From Colwellia sp. Arc7-D (GTDB lineage: Bacteria > Pseudomonadota > Gammaproteobacteria > Enterobacterales > Alteromonadaceae), in NCBI RefSeq assembly GCF_003061515.1, contig NZ_CP028924.1, positions 744,001 through 808,000 on the forward strand: DNA of 64,000 nt. The letters are read 5' to 3'. A model generated the notes under the pieces. The model made no database searches. It saw only the letters and a list, made by a program, of their open reading frames with translations, and was not told where the DNA came from. The translations under genes were made by a program, and so were the position numbers. This document shows positions 1-9,901 of the stretch, piece after piece. How positions within the stretch are numbered: the first letter of the stretch is position 1; each line of letters begins with the position of its first letter.

Positions 1-1
1 T

Positions 2-1147
2 CCGCTTTTATTGGAATCTTTATTATCTGAAGAGGAGCGCATGATCCGCGATAGCGCTCATCAGTATTGCCAAGAAAAGCTCATGCCAAGAATATTAATG
101 GCTAATCGTAATGAAGTATTCGATGTTGAAATTATGCGCGAGCTAGGTGCATTGGGGTTATTAGGTGCAACCTTACCTGAGAAATACGGCTGTGCTGGCG
201 TAAATTATGTTACCTACGGTTTAGTTGCTCGTGAAGTTGAGCGGGTTGACAGTGGTTACCGTAGTGCAATGAGCGTTCAATCGTCTTTAGTTATGCATCC
301 AATTTATGCTTATGGTAGTGAAGAGCAACGAATGAAATATTTACCTAAACTTGCGAGCGGTGAATACATTGGTTGTTTTGGCTTAACAGAGCCGAATTCA
401 GGTTCTGATCCTGCCAGTATGACTACCCATGCCACTGCGGTAGAAGGTGGCTATCGCATGACAGGAAATAAAATGTGGATCACGAACTCACCAGTGGCTG
501 ATATTTTTGTGGTATGGGCCAAGCTCGACGGTGTCATTCGTGGATTTGTTTTAGAAAAAGGTATGGAAGGATTAAGTGCACCTAAAATTGAAGGTAAATT
601 TTCATTACGTGCATCGATTACCGGTGAAATCGTAATGGACAATGTATTTGTACCTAGTGAGAATTTACTGCCAAATGTTAAAGGTTTGTCAGGTCCATTT
701 GGTTGTTTGAACAAAGCACGCTACGGCATAGCTTGGGGCGCTTTAGGTGCGGCAGAGTTTTGCTGGCACGGCGCGCGTCAATACACGCTTGACCGCGAAC
801 AGTTTGGTCGTCCATTGGCGGCAACACAGTTAATTCAGAAGAAATTAGCTGATATGCAAACCGATATTACCACCGGACTATTAGCCTGTTTACAAGCAGG
901 GCGCTTAATGGATTCAGATCAGCTAGCGCCTGAAGCAATATCCTTAATCAAACGTAATTCTTGTGGTAAGGCATTAGAAATTGCTCGAAATGCCCGAGAT
1001 ATGCACGGTGGCAATGGTATTGCCGACGAATTTCATATTATACGTCATATGATGAACCTTGAAGCGGTTAACACCTATGAAGGCACACATGATGTACATG
1101 CCTTGATACTGGGTAGAGCGCAAACGGGTCTACAAGCATTTTACTAA
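2..1147 (+). CDS. gcdH: Glutaryl-CoA dehydrogenase, 5' end cut by window edge
   Basis: FAD-dependent acyl-CoA dehydrogenase that oxidatively decarboxylates glutaryl-CoA to crotonyl-CoA in lysine/tryptophan catabolism (family knowledge). The reading frame is open to the first base, with an in-frame Pro-Leu-Leu before the first possible TTG start at 11, so the true start lies upstream and perhaps 10-20 residues are missing. The FAD/substrate stretch [14 protein letters not shown] and the [17 protein letters not shown] region are seen. The C-terminal [17 protein letters not shown] carries the catalytic Glu, and the pattern is typical of GcdH rather than of short-chain acyl-CoA dehydrogenases. 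An imperfect hairpin follows. The next gene begins about 120 bp downstream, so co-transcription is possible but not shown. Confidence 0.9.
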   Translation, partial: PLLLESLLSEEERMIRDSAHQYCQEKLMPRILMANRNEVFDVEIMRELGALGLLGATLPEKYGCAGVNYVTYGLVAREVERVDSGYRSAMSVQSSLVMHPIYAYGSEEQRMKYLPKLASGEYIGCFGLTEPNSGSDPASMTTHATAVEGGYRMTGNKMWITNSPVADIFVVWAKLDGVIRGFVLEKGMEGLSAPKIEGKFSLRASITGEIVMDNVFVPSENLLPNVKGLSGPFGCLNKARYGIAWGALGAAEFCWHGARQYTLDREQFGRPLAATQLIQKKLADMQTDITTGLLACLQAGRLMDSDQLAPEAISLIKRNSCGKALEIARNARDMHGGNGIADEFHIIRHMMNLEAVNTYEGTHDVHALILGRAQTGLQAFY

Positions 1148-1157
1148 AATAAGGTGT

Positions 1158-1196
1158 AATTAAAGGCGTAGTGAATGCGTCTTTAATTTAGGCTTT
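1158..1196 (+). terminator. Weak hairpin after gcdH
   Basis: An 11-bp imperfect stem (1158-1168 with 1178-1188, one G-T pair) is followed after a few bases by a short T run. It could be a partial terminator between gcdH and the E1 gene. The T tract is short and displaced, so confidence is modest. Confidence 0.35.
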
Positions 1197-1266
1197 TTAG
1201 TTATTTTAAAATGGCCATAAACGTTACCTTTAAACCACAATAATAAAAATGACCCGTGGAGATATC

Positions 1267-3471
1267 ATGTCTGATCGTAATCAGTTGGTGAAAGAAAATT
1301 TTATCAACTTTGTTCGCGCCGGTACTTTACCTGAATCAAGATGTACGTTAAGCGCAAGTGATGTTGGCTTAAGCTCAGCTGACATTATTGACCTATTTGA
1401 AACCCAAGTAATGAGTCGTCACCTTGATTTACAATCACGCGTGATGCAGAAAAAAGGCCAAAGTTTTTATACTATTGGTAGTTCTGGCCATGAGGGTAAT
1501 GCGGCTTATGCCAAGGCATTTCGTCCGACTGATATGGCCTTTTTACATTATCGCAGCGGCGCGTTTGTTATACAGCGCAGCAAACAAGTGCCCGGACAAA
1601 CTATTTTATATGACATGTTGTTATCATTTGCGGCTTCAAAGGATGACCCCATTTCTGGTGGTCGTCATAAGGTTTTAGGTAGTAAAGCGCTATCGATACC
1701 ACCACAAACCAGCACCATAGCCTCGCACTTACCTAAAGCCATTGGCGCGGCTTATAGTATTCCACTTGCCAAACGGTTAGCACACCAAGGTGAAATTCCT
1801 AACGATGGCGTGATTATTTGTAATTTCGGTGATGCTTCTTCGAATCACTCAACTACACAAGGAGCAATTAACAGCACGGCTTGGGCTGCGTATCAGTCGA
1901 TCCCTATGCCGATTGTTTTTGTTTGTGAAGATAACGGCATTGGTATTTCAACGGCAACCCCAGAAGGTTGGATCGCTGCTAATTATCAAAATAGAGCCGG
2001 TATAACTTATCTCTACTGTGATGGCTTGAATATACTAGACACGTATCATACAGCGAAAAAAGCTGAGCACATTGCACGCGAATTACGTAAACCGGTATTT
2101 TTACATATCCGCATGGTGCGTTTACTCGGTCATGCGGGTTCAGATGCTGAGTTTGTTTATCGCGATATGGTCGATATTACCGCGACAGAGTTTCAAGACC
2201 CACTTTTACATACCGCACGCATAATATTAGAAAACAATATTTTAAGTGCCGAACAGTTAATTGAAATTTATCAAAATGTTGAACAACGTATTGCTGTAAT
2301 TGCTGACAATGCAGCAGGTAAAGAAAAATTAACCAGTGCTGATGCCGTAATGGCGAGCATTATACCTAGTATTCATAAAGCACGAAGTTCGTTAGTCGTA
2401 AGTGATAACACCCGTGCAGAAATATTCAAACATGAAAAACACAATCTGTCTAAAAAGCAGCATTTAGCAAAATTGATTAACTGGGCATTAATGGATTTAA
2501 TGGCTGAATATCCCAATATTGTTATGTGTGGTGAAGACATTGGCAAAAAAGGTGGGGTGTACAACGTAACAGCAAAACTATGCGAACGCTTTGGTAAAAG
2601 TCGTGTGGTTAATACGCTGTTAGATGAACAAACCATTTTAGGTGCGGCTATTGGTTTAGCGCATAACGGATTTTTACCGATACCTGAAATTCAATTTCTA
2701 GCTTATGTGCACAATGCTGAAGATCAAATTCGTGGTGAAGCAGCCACCTTACCGTTTTTCTCCAATGGTCAGTTTACTAACCCTATGGTAATTCGTATTG
2801 CGGGTTTAGCTTATCAAAAAGGCTTTGGTGGACATTTTCATAATGATAATTCGTTTGCTGTTTTTCGTGATATTCCTGGTCTGATTCTGGCGTGTCCATC
2901 AAATGGTGCTGACGCGGTTGAAATGATGCGTGCTAGTGTGCGTTTAGCGCAAGAACAGCAGCGTATGGTGATATTTTTAGAACCTATAGCGTTATATATG
3001 GCGAAAGACCTGCATGAAGAAGGTGACGGACTGTGGACGTTTGAATATAAGCCACCAGCACAAGAAAATAGCAACATTGATTTGGGCGTTAAGGTTGCTG
3101 GCACAGGTAAAAAACTATGTATTTTAACCTATGGTAATGGCAATTATTTATCGCGCCAAGCCCAAGCCAAGTTAGCCGAACAGGGCATTGATGCGCGTGT
3201 TGTTGATTTGCGTTGGTTAGCACCCCTTGATGAAAAAGGCATTTTGGCACAAGTAAATGAGTGCGAACATGTGCTTATTGTTGATGAATGTCGACAAACG
3301 GGGTCAATCAGTGAAGCTTTAGTCACGTTAATTCATGAACAAACAAGCAATTGTCCTAAAATAAAGCGTGTTACTGCCAGCGATAGTTTTATTCCCCTTG
3401 GCGCTGCTGCTTATGAAGTGTTGCCATCAGTTGACAATATAATTGCAGCCGCGAAGGAGGTTTGCCAATGA
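1267..3471 (+). CDS. Fused alpha-beta E1 component of a 2-oxoacid dehydrogenase (TPP-dependent)
   Basis: A single chain of 734 residues joins an E1-alpha-like half (about 1-360) to an E1-beta-like half (about 395-734). The first half holds a thiamine-diphosphate site beginning FGDASSNHSTTQGA at about residue 186 and closing with VCEDNGIGIS. The second half has the CGEDIGKKGGVYNVT and LLDEQTILGAAIGLA motifs of transketolase-like beta subunits. Such enzymes decarboxylate a 2-oxo acid and pass the acyl group to a lipoyl E2; the substrate cannot be read from sequence. The start is set at 1267 because GTGGAG lies 5-6 bases upstream; the in-frame ATG at 1249 lacks a ribosome site. It overlaps the next gene by ATGA, so the two are translationally coupled. 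No E2 or E3 gene is nearby. It resembles branched-chain or pyruvate E1 only at family level. Confidence 0.8.
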   Translation: MSDRNQLVKENFINFVRAGTLPESRCTLSASDVGLSSADIIDLFETQVMSRHLDLQSRVMQKKGQSFYTIGSSGHEGNAAYAKAFRPTDMAFLHYRSGAFVIQRSKQVPGQTILYDMLLSFAASKDDPISGGRHKVLGSKALSIPPQTSTIASHLPKAIGAAYSIPLAKRLAHQGEIPNDGVIICNFGDASSNHSTTQGAINSTAWAAYQSIPMPIVFVCEDNGIGISTATPEGWIAANYQNRAGITYLYCDGLNILDTYHTAKKAEHIARELRKPVFLHIRMVRLLGHAGSDAEFVYRDMVDITATEFQDPLLHTARIILENNILSAEQLIEIYQNVEQRIAVIADNAAGKEKLTSADAVMASIIPSIHKARSSLVVSDNTRAEIFKHEKHNLSKKQHLAKLINWALMDLMAEYPNIVMCGEDIGKKGGVYNVTAKLCERFGKSRVVNTLLDEQTILGAAIGLAHNGFLPIPEIQFLAYVHNAEDQIRGEAATLPFFSNGQFTNPMVIRIAGLAYQKGFGGHFHNDNSFAVFRDIPGLILACPSNGADAVEMMRASVRLAQEQQRMVIFLEPIALYMAKDLHEEGDGLWTFEYKPPAQENSNIDLGVKVAGTGKKLCILTYGNGNYLSRQAQAKLAEQGIDARVVDLRWLAPLDEKGILAQVNECEHVLIVDECRQTGSISEALVTLIHEQTSNCPKIKRVTASDSFIPLGAAAYEVLPSVDNIIAAAKEVCQ

Positions 3472-4541
3472 GTGCGCAAGATAAAAACTCTAAAGAATTT
3501 AAAAAAAAGCAGCGAGCAGTCGTTATTTGTCCAGGGCGTGGCACATATAATAAAGAAGAGCTAGGTTATTTACAGCGTCTGCATGGCGATAAAACTGAAA
3601 TTGTTTCACTGATAGATGACTATCGTGATAAGCAAGGGCAAATAAAAGTCGCTGAACTTGATGGCATGCAAAATTACAGTATGCGTATTCATACAGCGGG
3701 TGAAAACGCTTCTGCGCTTATTTATGCTTGTGCGCTATTAGATTACCAAGCTATTAATAAAGATGAATTTGATATTGTAGCCGTGACTGGAAACTCGATG
3801 GGTTGGTATATCGCATTAGCGGTTGCTGGCGCTTTAAAGCCCAAACAAGCGATTGAGCTAATTAATACCATGGGCTCAATGATGACAAACGGCGTTATTG
3901 GCGGTCAAATGATCTATCCCATCATTAACGATGAATGGAAAGTTGACGGTGAGCAAGAGCAAAGGGTGATGCAATGCTTAGCGCAAGCCAACCAACAAAG
4001 TGATTGTGAAGTGTATGTGTCGATTAATTTAGGTGGCTATTTAGTTTTTGGTGGTAATAAGAATGGGCTAAAATCGCTAGAAGCATTACTACCCGTAGTA
4101 CAAGACCGCTACCCCATGAATTTATTTAACCATGCAGCTTTTCATACTCCGTTACTAACAGATGTTTCAGCACAAGCGATGAAATTGATGTCGTCTGAAT
4201 TATTTAGTATGCCAGAAATACCGCTAATCGATGGGTTAGGGCAAGTATGGCAACCTTTTAGTTGCGATGTTAAACGTTTACATCAATATACGCTAAGCAC
4301 TCAAGTGGTCGAGCCATATAACTTTTCAAAAGCGATAGAGGTCGCCATTAAAGAATTTGCACCAGATAAGTTGATTATTTTAGGTCCAGGTGCCACGTTA
4401 GGAGGTGCAGTCGCTCAGAGTTTGATCAGCCATAACTGGCTTAACCTTGCCAATAAAGCTGATTTTATAACTCGACAAAAACAAGCGCCTTATGTACTTG
4501 CCATGGGGTTATCTGAGCAACGCAAATGTGTTGTAAAATAA
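3468..4541 (+). CDS. FabD-like acyltransferase with altered active site
   Basis: A 357-residue homologue of malonyl-CoA:ACP transacylase (FabD fold). The nucleophile elbow is GNSMG with Ser about 110, where FabD has GHSLG. A His at about 226 in NHAAFHTPLL fits the catalytic His, and a C-terminal LGPGATLGG matches FabD's GPG region. By eye alignment, FabD's malonate-binding Arg, 25 residues after the Ser, is Met135 here. The N-terminal PGQGSQ of FabD reads PGRGTY, which removes the oxyanion Gln. It is therefore probably not an ordinary malonyltransferase and may use a neutral acyl group (inference). The start at 3468 follows AAGGAGG by 7 bases and overlaps the upstream stop codon (ATGA). The two genes form a tight operon. 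Confidence 0.75.
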   Translation: MSAQDKNSKEFKKKQRAVVICPGRGTYNKEELGYLQRLHGDKTEIVSLIDDYRDKQGQIKVAELDGMQNYSMRIHTAGENASALIYACALLDYQAINKDEFDIVAVTGNSMGWYIALAVAGALKPKQAIELINTMGSMMTNGVIGGQMIYPIINDEWKVDGEQEQRVMQCLAQANQQSDCEVYVSINLGGYLVFGGNKNGLKSLEALLPVVQDRYPMNLFNHAAFHTPLLTDVSAQAMKLMSSELFSMPEIPLIDGLGQVWQPFSCDVKRLHQYTLSTQVVEPYNFSKAIEVAIKEFAPDKLIILGPGATLGGAVAQSLISHNWLNLANKADFITRQKQAPYVLAMGLSEQRKCVVK

Positions 4542-4641
4542 TGAGAAAAAAAGTAATTAGTATTCGAGATAAAATAAAATAGCTGAAAAAATATTTATTT
4601 TATACAATAGACCATTAGAAATTTCCGTTTTGAGTTAAATA

Positions 4642-5124
4642 ATGACCACAAGCCGTAAAAAAAATGAAGCAGAATTAATACTTGCGTTTAAGGCGTTACT
4701 TAAAGAGCAGTGTTATGGCTCACAAAGTCAACTTGCCGATGCGCTTGATATACAAGGCTTTAAGAATATGTCACAGGCGAAAATTTCACGCTTGTTGTCT
4801 AAGCTGGGCGCTGTAAAAATGCGTAATGCTAGTGATCAAGTTGTTTATATTTTACCTGATGAATTAGCGGTGCCAAAATCTAAGCAAGCAATTCAATCTG
4901 TTGTGATCAGTGTAAAACATAACAATATGCAGATTATTTTAAAAACTGGCATTGGTGGCGCGCCATTAATTTCAAGAATGTTAGACAGTTTAGGTGAGTC
5001 TACAGGTATTTTAGGTACTTTAGCTGGCGACGATACAATATTTATTGCACCAACAGATGTTAATAGAATTGATGAAATCACTAAAGACATTAGTTTATTA
5101 TTAGGTGTTTCTTCATCATCTTGA
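4642..5124 (+). CDS. argR: Arginine repressor ArgR
   Basis: A 160-residue protein with the two ArgR domains: an N-terminal winged helix-turn-helix (about 1-75, with SQSQLADALDIQGF) and a C-terminal hexamerisation/arginine-binding domain (about 80-155). The latter carries the family signature GTLAGDDTIFIAP. ArgR represses arginine biosynthesis genes when arginine is bound and also aids Xer recombination in Escherichia coli (known for the family). The length is normal. It stands alone, about 100 bp after the acyltransferase gene and convergent with galM. AT-rich stretches upstream are loosely ARG-box-like, but no convincing 18-bp box was recognised. Confidence 0.95.
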   Translation: MTTSRKKNEAELILAFKALLKEQCYGSQSQLADALDIQGFKNMSQAKISRLLSKLGAVKMRNASDQVVYILPDELAVPKSKQAIQSVVISVKHNNMQIILKTGIGGAPLISRMLDSLGESTGILGTLAGDDTIFIAPTDVNRIDEITKDISLLLGVSSSS

Positions 5125-5245
5125 TTTAAATTACAGTTAACATGTTAATGCTATTTTGGGGCATTTATACGGCGCTATAATTAGCTTTTTCATGTTAAAT
5201 ACCTGCCTTTGATCAGCAAATATAAAGTCGAAAACGGCACTTAAA

Positions 5246-6334
5246 CTAAGCTAGCGTTTCAAAAATAAAGCGAGTTTTACTATAAAATGGCTGTTCTGGG
5301 TTAAGTATAGTGTTTTTAATGTCGGCTCCCGTTAAATTATTAGCTAAGCGTTGCGGTTCAAAACAAAACGCTGAGTGCTGCTGATAAACCGTACCTTGCT
5401 TACCGGTTTGGCTGCCATCAATATAATTAGCGGTGTATAAAATTAAACAAGGATTATCGCTATACATTGTTAATTGTCGACCAGAGTTTGGCTCTATTGC
5501 ACGAGCAGTATAAACCTCACCTGTTATCGCATTATCATTTGTTAACCAATAATTATCGTAACCTTTGGCAATAACAACTTGTTCGTCGTTAGACTTTATG
5601 TCCGAGCCTAAAAGTTTTAATTGCTTGAAGTCGTGAGCACTATTCTTTACCGTTCTAATTTCCCCTGTGGGATAAATTCGTTCATTCATCGGGAGAAAGT
5701 GTTCAGCGTTTAGTTGGATTTGATGTTGATAAATATCACCAGAGTTATGTCCTGCAAGATTAAAATAGCTATGCTGAGTTAAGTTAATGGCAGTGGTTTT
5801 ATCTGTGCTAGCAAAATATTCAATGGTTAATTCATTGTTATTGCTCAGACTATAGATAACCTTAAAATCAACATTGCCGGGAAAGCCGTTAGCACCATCA
5901 GGGCTTGTGTGATGCAATATTAAACTGACATATTCAGTACTACTTGTGCATGTTGCTTGCCAAAGCTGCTTGTTCAAAGCCTGAAAGCCACCATGAAGTT
6001 GGTTGTCATTATTATTCAGTTCAAGCTGATAAGTGTTTTCGTTAATCGTTAACAGGCCATGATCAATTCGTCCGGCATATCGACCAATAATTGCGCCCAA
6101 ATAGTATGGGTCATTCTCATATGATTCAATGTTCTCATAACCTAAAACAATATCAGCTGAATTACTGTGCTTATCTAGCGTTTCAAGGGCTACAATAATA
6201 CCGCCGTAATTACTGATTTTTATATTCACGCCATGACAGTTTTCTAACGTATAAAGTTGTGCACTTTCACCATTTTGTAATGTACCAAAATCGCTTTGGG
6301 TGATCGTTGGACAACTCACTTTTTTTGTTGGCAT
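5246..6334 (-). CDS. galM: Aldose 1-epimerase (galactose mutarotase)
   Basis: A 362-residue beta-sandwich mutarotase that interconverts alpha and beta anomers of galactose and glucose in the cytoplasm. The catalytic His is seen in NLTQHSYFNLAGH and the catalytic Glu near the C-terminus in AFCFEPQRL. NQLHGG-like and GFPGNVDFKVIYSL motifs are typical of GalM. No other galactose-pathway gene is next to it, so it appears to be a single-gene unit. It is convergent with argR and downstream of ispB on the same strand, separated by a hairpin. No strong ribosome site is visible before the ATG. Confidence 0.93.
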   Translation of the reverse strand: MPTKKVSCPTITQSDFGTLQNGESAQLYTLENCHGVNIKISNYGGIIVALETLDKHSNSADIVLGYENIESYENDPYYLGAIIGRYAGRIDHGLLTINENTYQLELNNNDNQLHGGFQALNKQLWQATCTSSTEYVSLILHHTSPDGANGFPGNVDFKVIYSLSNNNELTIEYFASTDKTTAINLTQHSYFNLAGHNSGDIYQHQIQLNAEHFLPMNERIYPTGEIRTVKNSAHDFKQLKLLGSDIKSNDEQVVIAKGYDNYWLTNDNAITGEVYTARAIEPNSGRQLTMYSDNPCLILYTANYIDGSQTGKQGTVYQQHSAFCFEPQRLANNLTGADIKNTILNPEQPFYSKTRFIFETLA

Positions 6335-6437
6335 GTTTTTATGTTTCGATTGAAAATATGGCTTATTTTAGCAAGTAGCTGAGGGCATTGTATAGGTTGA
6401 TAGCGAGCGAAATGAGATAAAAACTTGGGTTAATAAA

Positions 6438-6467
6438 TATTAACAGCTAGTGCCACTAACTGTTAAT
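6438..6467 (-). terminator. Hairpin after ispB
   Basis: An inverted repeat with about 12 paired bases (TTAACAG and CTGTTAA arms, one internal mismatch) lies just past the ispB stop. On the minus strand it is followed by an AT-rich TATTTATT tail. It probably acts as the ispB terminator ahead of galM. Confidence 0.5.
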
Positions 6468-6485
6468 TTTTCAGGGTGTGAGTGT

Positions 6486-7457
6486 TTAGTGAGTACGATT
6501 AGCTGCAATATGTGCAAGAGAAATTAATGCTTGTTTATATTCTGACTCTGGCAGTATTGCGATAGCGCTAATGGCTTTGTCGGCTTCTTCTTCAGCTTTT
6601 TTCTGTGTGTAAACTAAAGCGCCTGTTTGTTTCATCGCTGCAAGAATATCATCGAGATTATCCATGCCATCACCATGTTCGATTGCATTACGTATCATGA
6701 GACTTTGTTGCTCATTTGCATGTTTCATTGCATAAAGCAGTGGTAAAGTAGGTTTGCCTTCAGCGAGGTCGTCGCCAACATTTTTACCCATTTCTTGTGC
6801 GTCAGCCGTGTAATCCATAATGTCGTCAACTAACTGAAAAGCAGTGCCTAAATGTTTACCGTAATTGAGCATAGCCAGTTCTGTTACATCATCTTGTTTA
6901 GCAATAACAGCTGCAAGGCGGGTAGCCGCTTCAAATAATTTCGCTGTTTTACAGTAGATAACTTTCATGTAGCTATCTTCTGTGGTGTCGGGATCATTGC
7001 AATTCATCAATTGCAGCACTTCACCTTCAGCAATAATATTGGTTGCGTCAGATAAAATGTCCATAATTTTTAAGTTGCTTAATTCACTCATCATTTGAAA
7101 TGAACGAGAATATAAAAAATCACCTACCAGCACACTGGCACTATTACCAAACATCGCATTAGCTGTTTCACGACCACGGCGCATGTTCGACTCATCAACA
7201 ACATCGTCATGCAAAAGTGTTGAGGTATGAATAAATTCAACGATTGCCGCAAGCTGTAAATGTTCCTCACCCTTATAACCAATAGCTTTAGCCGCTAAAA
7301 CGGTAAGTAATGGGCGCATACGTTTGCCACCACCATTAACGATGTATACACCTAATTGATTTATAAGCGCAACGTCGGAATGTAGTTTTGAAAAAATCAG
7401 ATCGTTGACCGCGGTCATGTCTTGTTGAGCCAAAGCTTGGATATTTTTTATATTCAT
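6486..7457 (-). CDS. ispB: Octaprenyl diphosphate synthase IspB
   Basis: A trans-polyprenyl diphosphate synthase of 323 residues that makes the ubiquinone side chain from farnesyl diphosphate and isopentenyl diphosphate. The two Asp-rich motifs are present: LLHDDVVDESNMRRG and QLVDDIMDYTAD. GGGKRMRP near residue 45 is the diphosphate-binding site. The ATG at 7457 is preferred because MNIKNIQALAQQDM aligns with the E. coli N-terminus. A TTG four codons upstream (7469) has a better placed AAGGT, so it cannot be excluded. It is divergent from rplU-rpmA, the arrangement seen in many gammaproteobacteria. Confidence 0.95.
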   Translation of the reverse strand: MNIKNIQALAQQDMTAVNDLIFSKLHSDVALINQLGVYIVNGGGKRMRPLLTVLAAKAIGYKGEEHLQLAAIVEFIHTSTLLHDDVVDESNMRRGRETANAMFGNSASVLVGDFLYSRSFQMMSELSNLKIMDILSDATNIIAEGEVLQLMNCNDPDTTEDSYMKVIYCKTAKLFEAATRLAAVIAKQDDVTELAMLNYGKHLGTAFQLVDDIMDYTADAQEMGKNVGDDLAEGKPTLPLLYAMKHANEQQSLMIRNAIEHGDGMDNLDDILAAMKQTGALVYTQKKAEEEADKAISAIAILPESEYKQALISLAHIAANRTH

Positions 7458-7606
7458 AGAGCGTAACAAGTTACCTTAAATGTTCTTTAGTGATAGAATA
7501 CCCGTAATTTCCGAGGTAATTTTACACGAAATTCATGATGATAGAAGTTTTGTGAGTAAGAAGTTTTTACTTAATTAAAAATAATAATAAATCATTACTT
7601 TTATAC

Positions 7607-7635
7607 TTGCTCTATCTGATTTCTTCGCGTAGAAT
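7607..7635 (+). promoter_or_regulatory. Sigma70-type promoter for rplU-rpmA
   Basis: TTGCTC (7607-7612) and TAGAAT (7630-7635) are separated by exactly 17 bases, about 60 bases before the rplU start. It sits in the divergent space between ispB and rplU, as expected for a ribosomal protein operon. Confidence 0.6.
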
Positions 7636-7697
7636 TCGCGCCCTATAATTTTAAATTTAAGCGTCGTCCATAGATGATGACGCAGTACGGAGTAGCT

Positions 7698-8009
7698 ATG
7701 TACGCGGTATTCCAAAGCGGTGGTAAACAGCATCGTGTAACTGAAGGCCAAACGGTTCGTTTAGAAAAAATTGAACTTGAAATTGGTGCTGCAGTAGAAT
7801 TCGAAAACGTTTTAATGATCGCCGATGGCGAGAGCATCAATGTAGGCGCGCCTTACATTGCTGGTGGTAAAGTTGTGGCTGAGGTTGTAAACCAAGGTCG
7901 CGCTGACAAAGTTAAAATTGTTAAATTTAAACGTCGTAAGCATTCACGTAAAGAAGCGGGCCATCGTCAATGGTTCACTGAAGTGAAAATTACTGGCATT
8001 AACGGCTAA
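7698..8009 (+). CDS. rplU: 50S ribosomal protein L21
   Basis: A protein of 103 residues, the usual L21 length, beginning [14 protein letters not shown]. The ATG at 7698 is chosen over an in-frame ATG at 7674 because it matches the conserved L21 start and is preceded by GGAG. L21 binds 23S rRNA. The basic segment [20 protein letters not shown] near residue 75 is characteristic. The gene is followed after 16 bases by rpmA. Confidence 0.98.
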   Translation: MYAVFQSGGKQHRVTEGQTVRLEKIELEIGAAVEFENVLMIADGESINVGAPYIAGGKVVAEVVNQGRADKVKIVKFKRRKHSRKEAGHRQWFTEVKITGING

Positions 8010-8025
8010 TTAGGAGCGATTTACA

Positions 8026-8283
8026 ATGGCACATAAGAAAGCTGCGGGTAGTACACGTAACGGTCGTGATTCAGAAGCTAAACGCCTAGGTGTTAAACGT
8101 TTTGGCGGCGAAGCCGTTTTAGCGGGTAACATTATTGTTCGTCAACGTGGTACTCGTTTCCACGCTGGTAGCAACATGGGTATCGGTAAAGACCACACTT
8201 TATTTGCTTTATCAGATGGTAAAGTACAATTTGAAGTTAAAGGTCCTAAAAACCGCAAGTTTGTAAGCATTATTGCTGAGTAG
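8026..8283 (+). CDS. rpmA: 50S ribosomal protein L27
   Basis: A protein of 85 residues with the [20 protein letters not shown]-terminus that reaches the peptidyl-transferase centre. It starts directly at Met with no N-terminal extension, so no cleavage as in Firmicutes is expected. AGGAGC stands before the ATG. It is the second gene of rplU-rpmA and is followed by a strong terminator. Confidence 0.98.
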   Translation: MAHKKAAGSTRNGRDSEAKRLGVKRFGGEAVLAGNIIVRQRGTRFHAGSNMGIGKDHTLFALSDGKVQFEVKGPKNRKFVSIIAE

Positions 8284-8300
8284 TAATACGCAAACTTATA

Positions 8301-8330
8301 AAACCCTGCTGTTACGCAGGGTTTTTTTTT
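8301..8330 (+). terminator. Rho-independent terminator of rplU-rpmA
   Basis: An 8-bp perfect G+C-rich stem (8302-8309 with 8316-8323) with a 6-base loop is followed by nine T residues. Confidence 0.9.
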
Positions 8331-8337
8331 GCAGGTA

Positions 8338-8499
8338 ATACCAATCTCACTAATTATCTGACTATTTCTACTGGTTAAAACAATCAAAGATTGCGTTATT
8401 TATTTAATAATTAGAGCAACTCGTTATTAAAATAAACGCCTTATATCTGGCCGTTTTCCCTACGTATAAAGTAGTCTAGCTAATTAATGAAATGGGTAT
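8338..8499 (+). repeat. MITE-like element with imperfect terminal inverted repeats
   Basis: About 162 bp between rpmA and obgE. The outer ends (8338-8357 and 8480-8499) are inverted copies matching at about 16 of 20 positions, with ATACC at the outer tips. Internal arms starting GCGTTATTTATTT and ending AAATAAACGC also pair, so the whole can fold into a long hairpin. It encodes no protein. The layout is that of a small non-autonomous transposable or dispersed palindromic element; copy number cannot be judged here. The remaining bases to 8612 hold a TATAAT (8567-8572) that may be the obgE -10 box. Confidence 0.5.
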
Positions 8500-8606
8500 A
8501 ATTTATCCTACTCGTTACAAATTGTATAAAAAATGACATTGTTCATACTATTTGAAATAAATCATTTATAATATGTAGCAGAAAATAAAATTTTGGAGTG
8601 TTTTAA

Positions 8607-9779
<1,173 letters not shown>

Positions 9780-9802
9780 TCTATAACATTACTTTCCCCG
9801 AT

Positions 9803-9846
9803 AAAAAAAAGGTGCTTTGTAGCGATACAATGCACCTTTTTTGTTG
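9803..9846 (+). terminator. Rho-independent terminator of obgE
   Basis: An A-rich stretch and GGTGC...GCACC stem (one T-T mismatch higher up) is followed by a T run at 9837-9842. The hairpin starts about 25 bases after the obgE stop. Confidence 0.75.
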
Positions 9847-9901
9847 CCGGTAATCACGTATAATATTTTTAAATTACGCTGCTTAAGAATTAATAACCCA
9901 C

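Noticed and set aside
4542..4641. ARG box before argR
   Set aside because: Only general AT-rich similarity to the ARG consensus and no clear 18-bp dyad.
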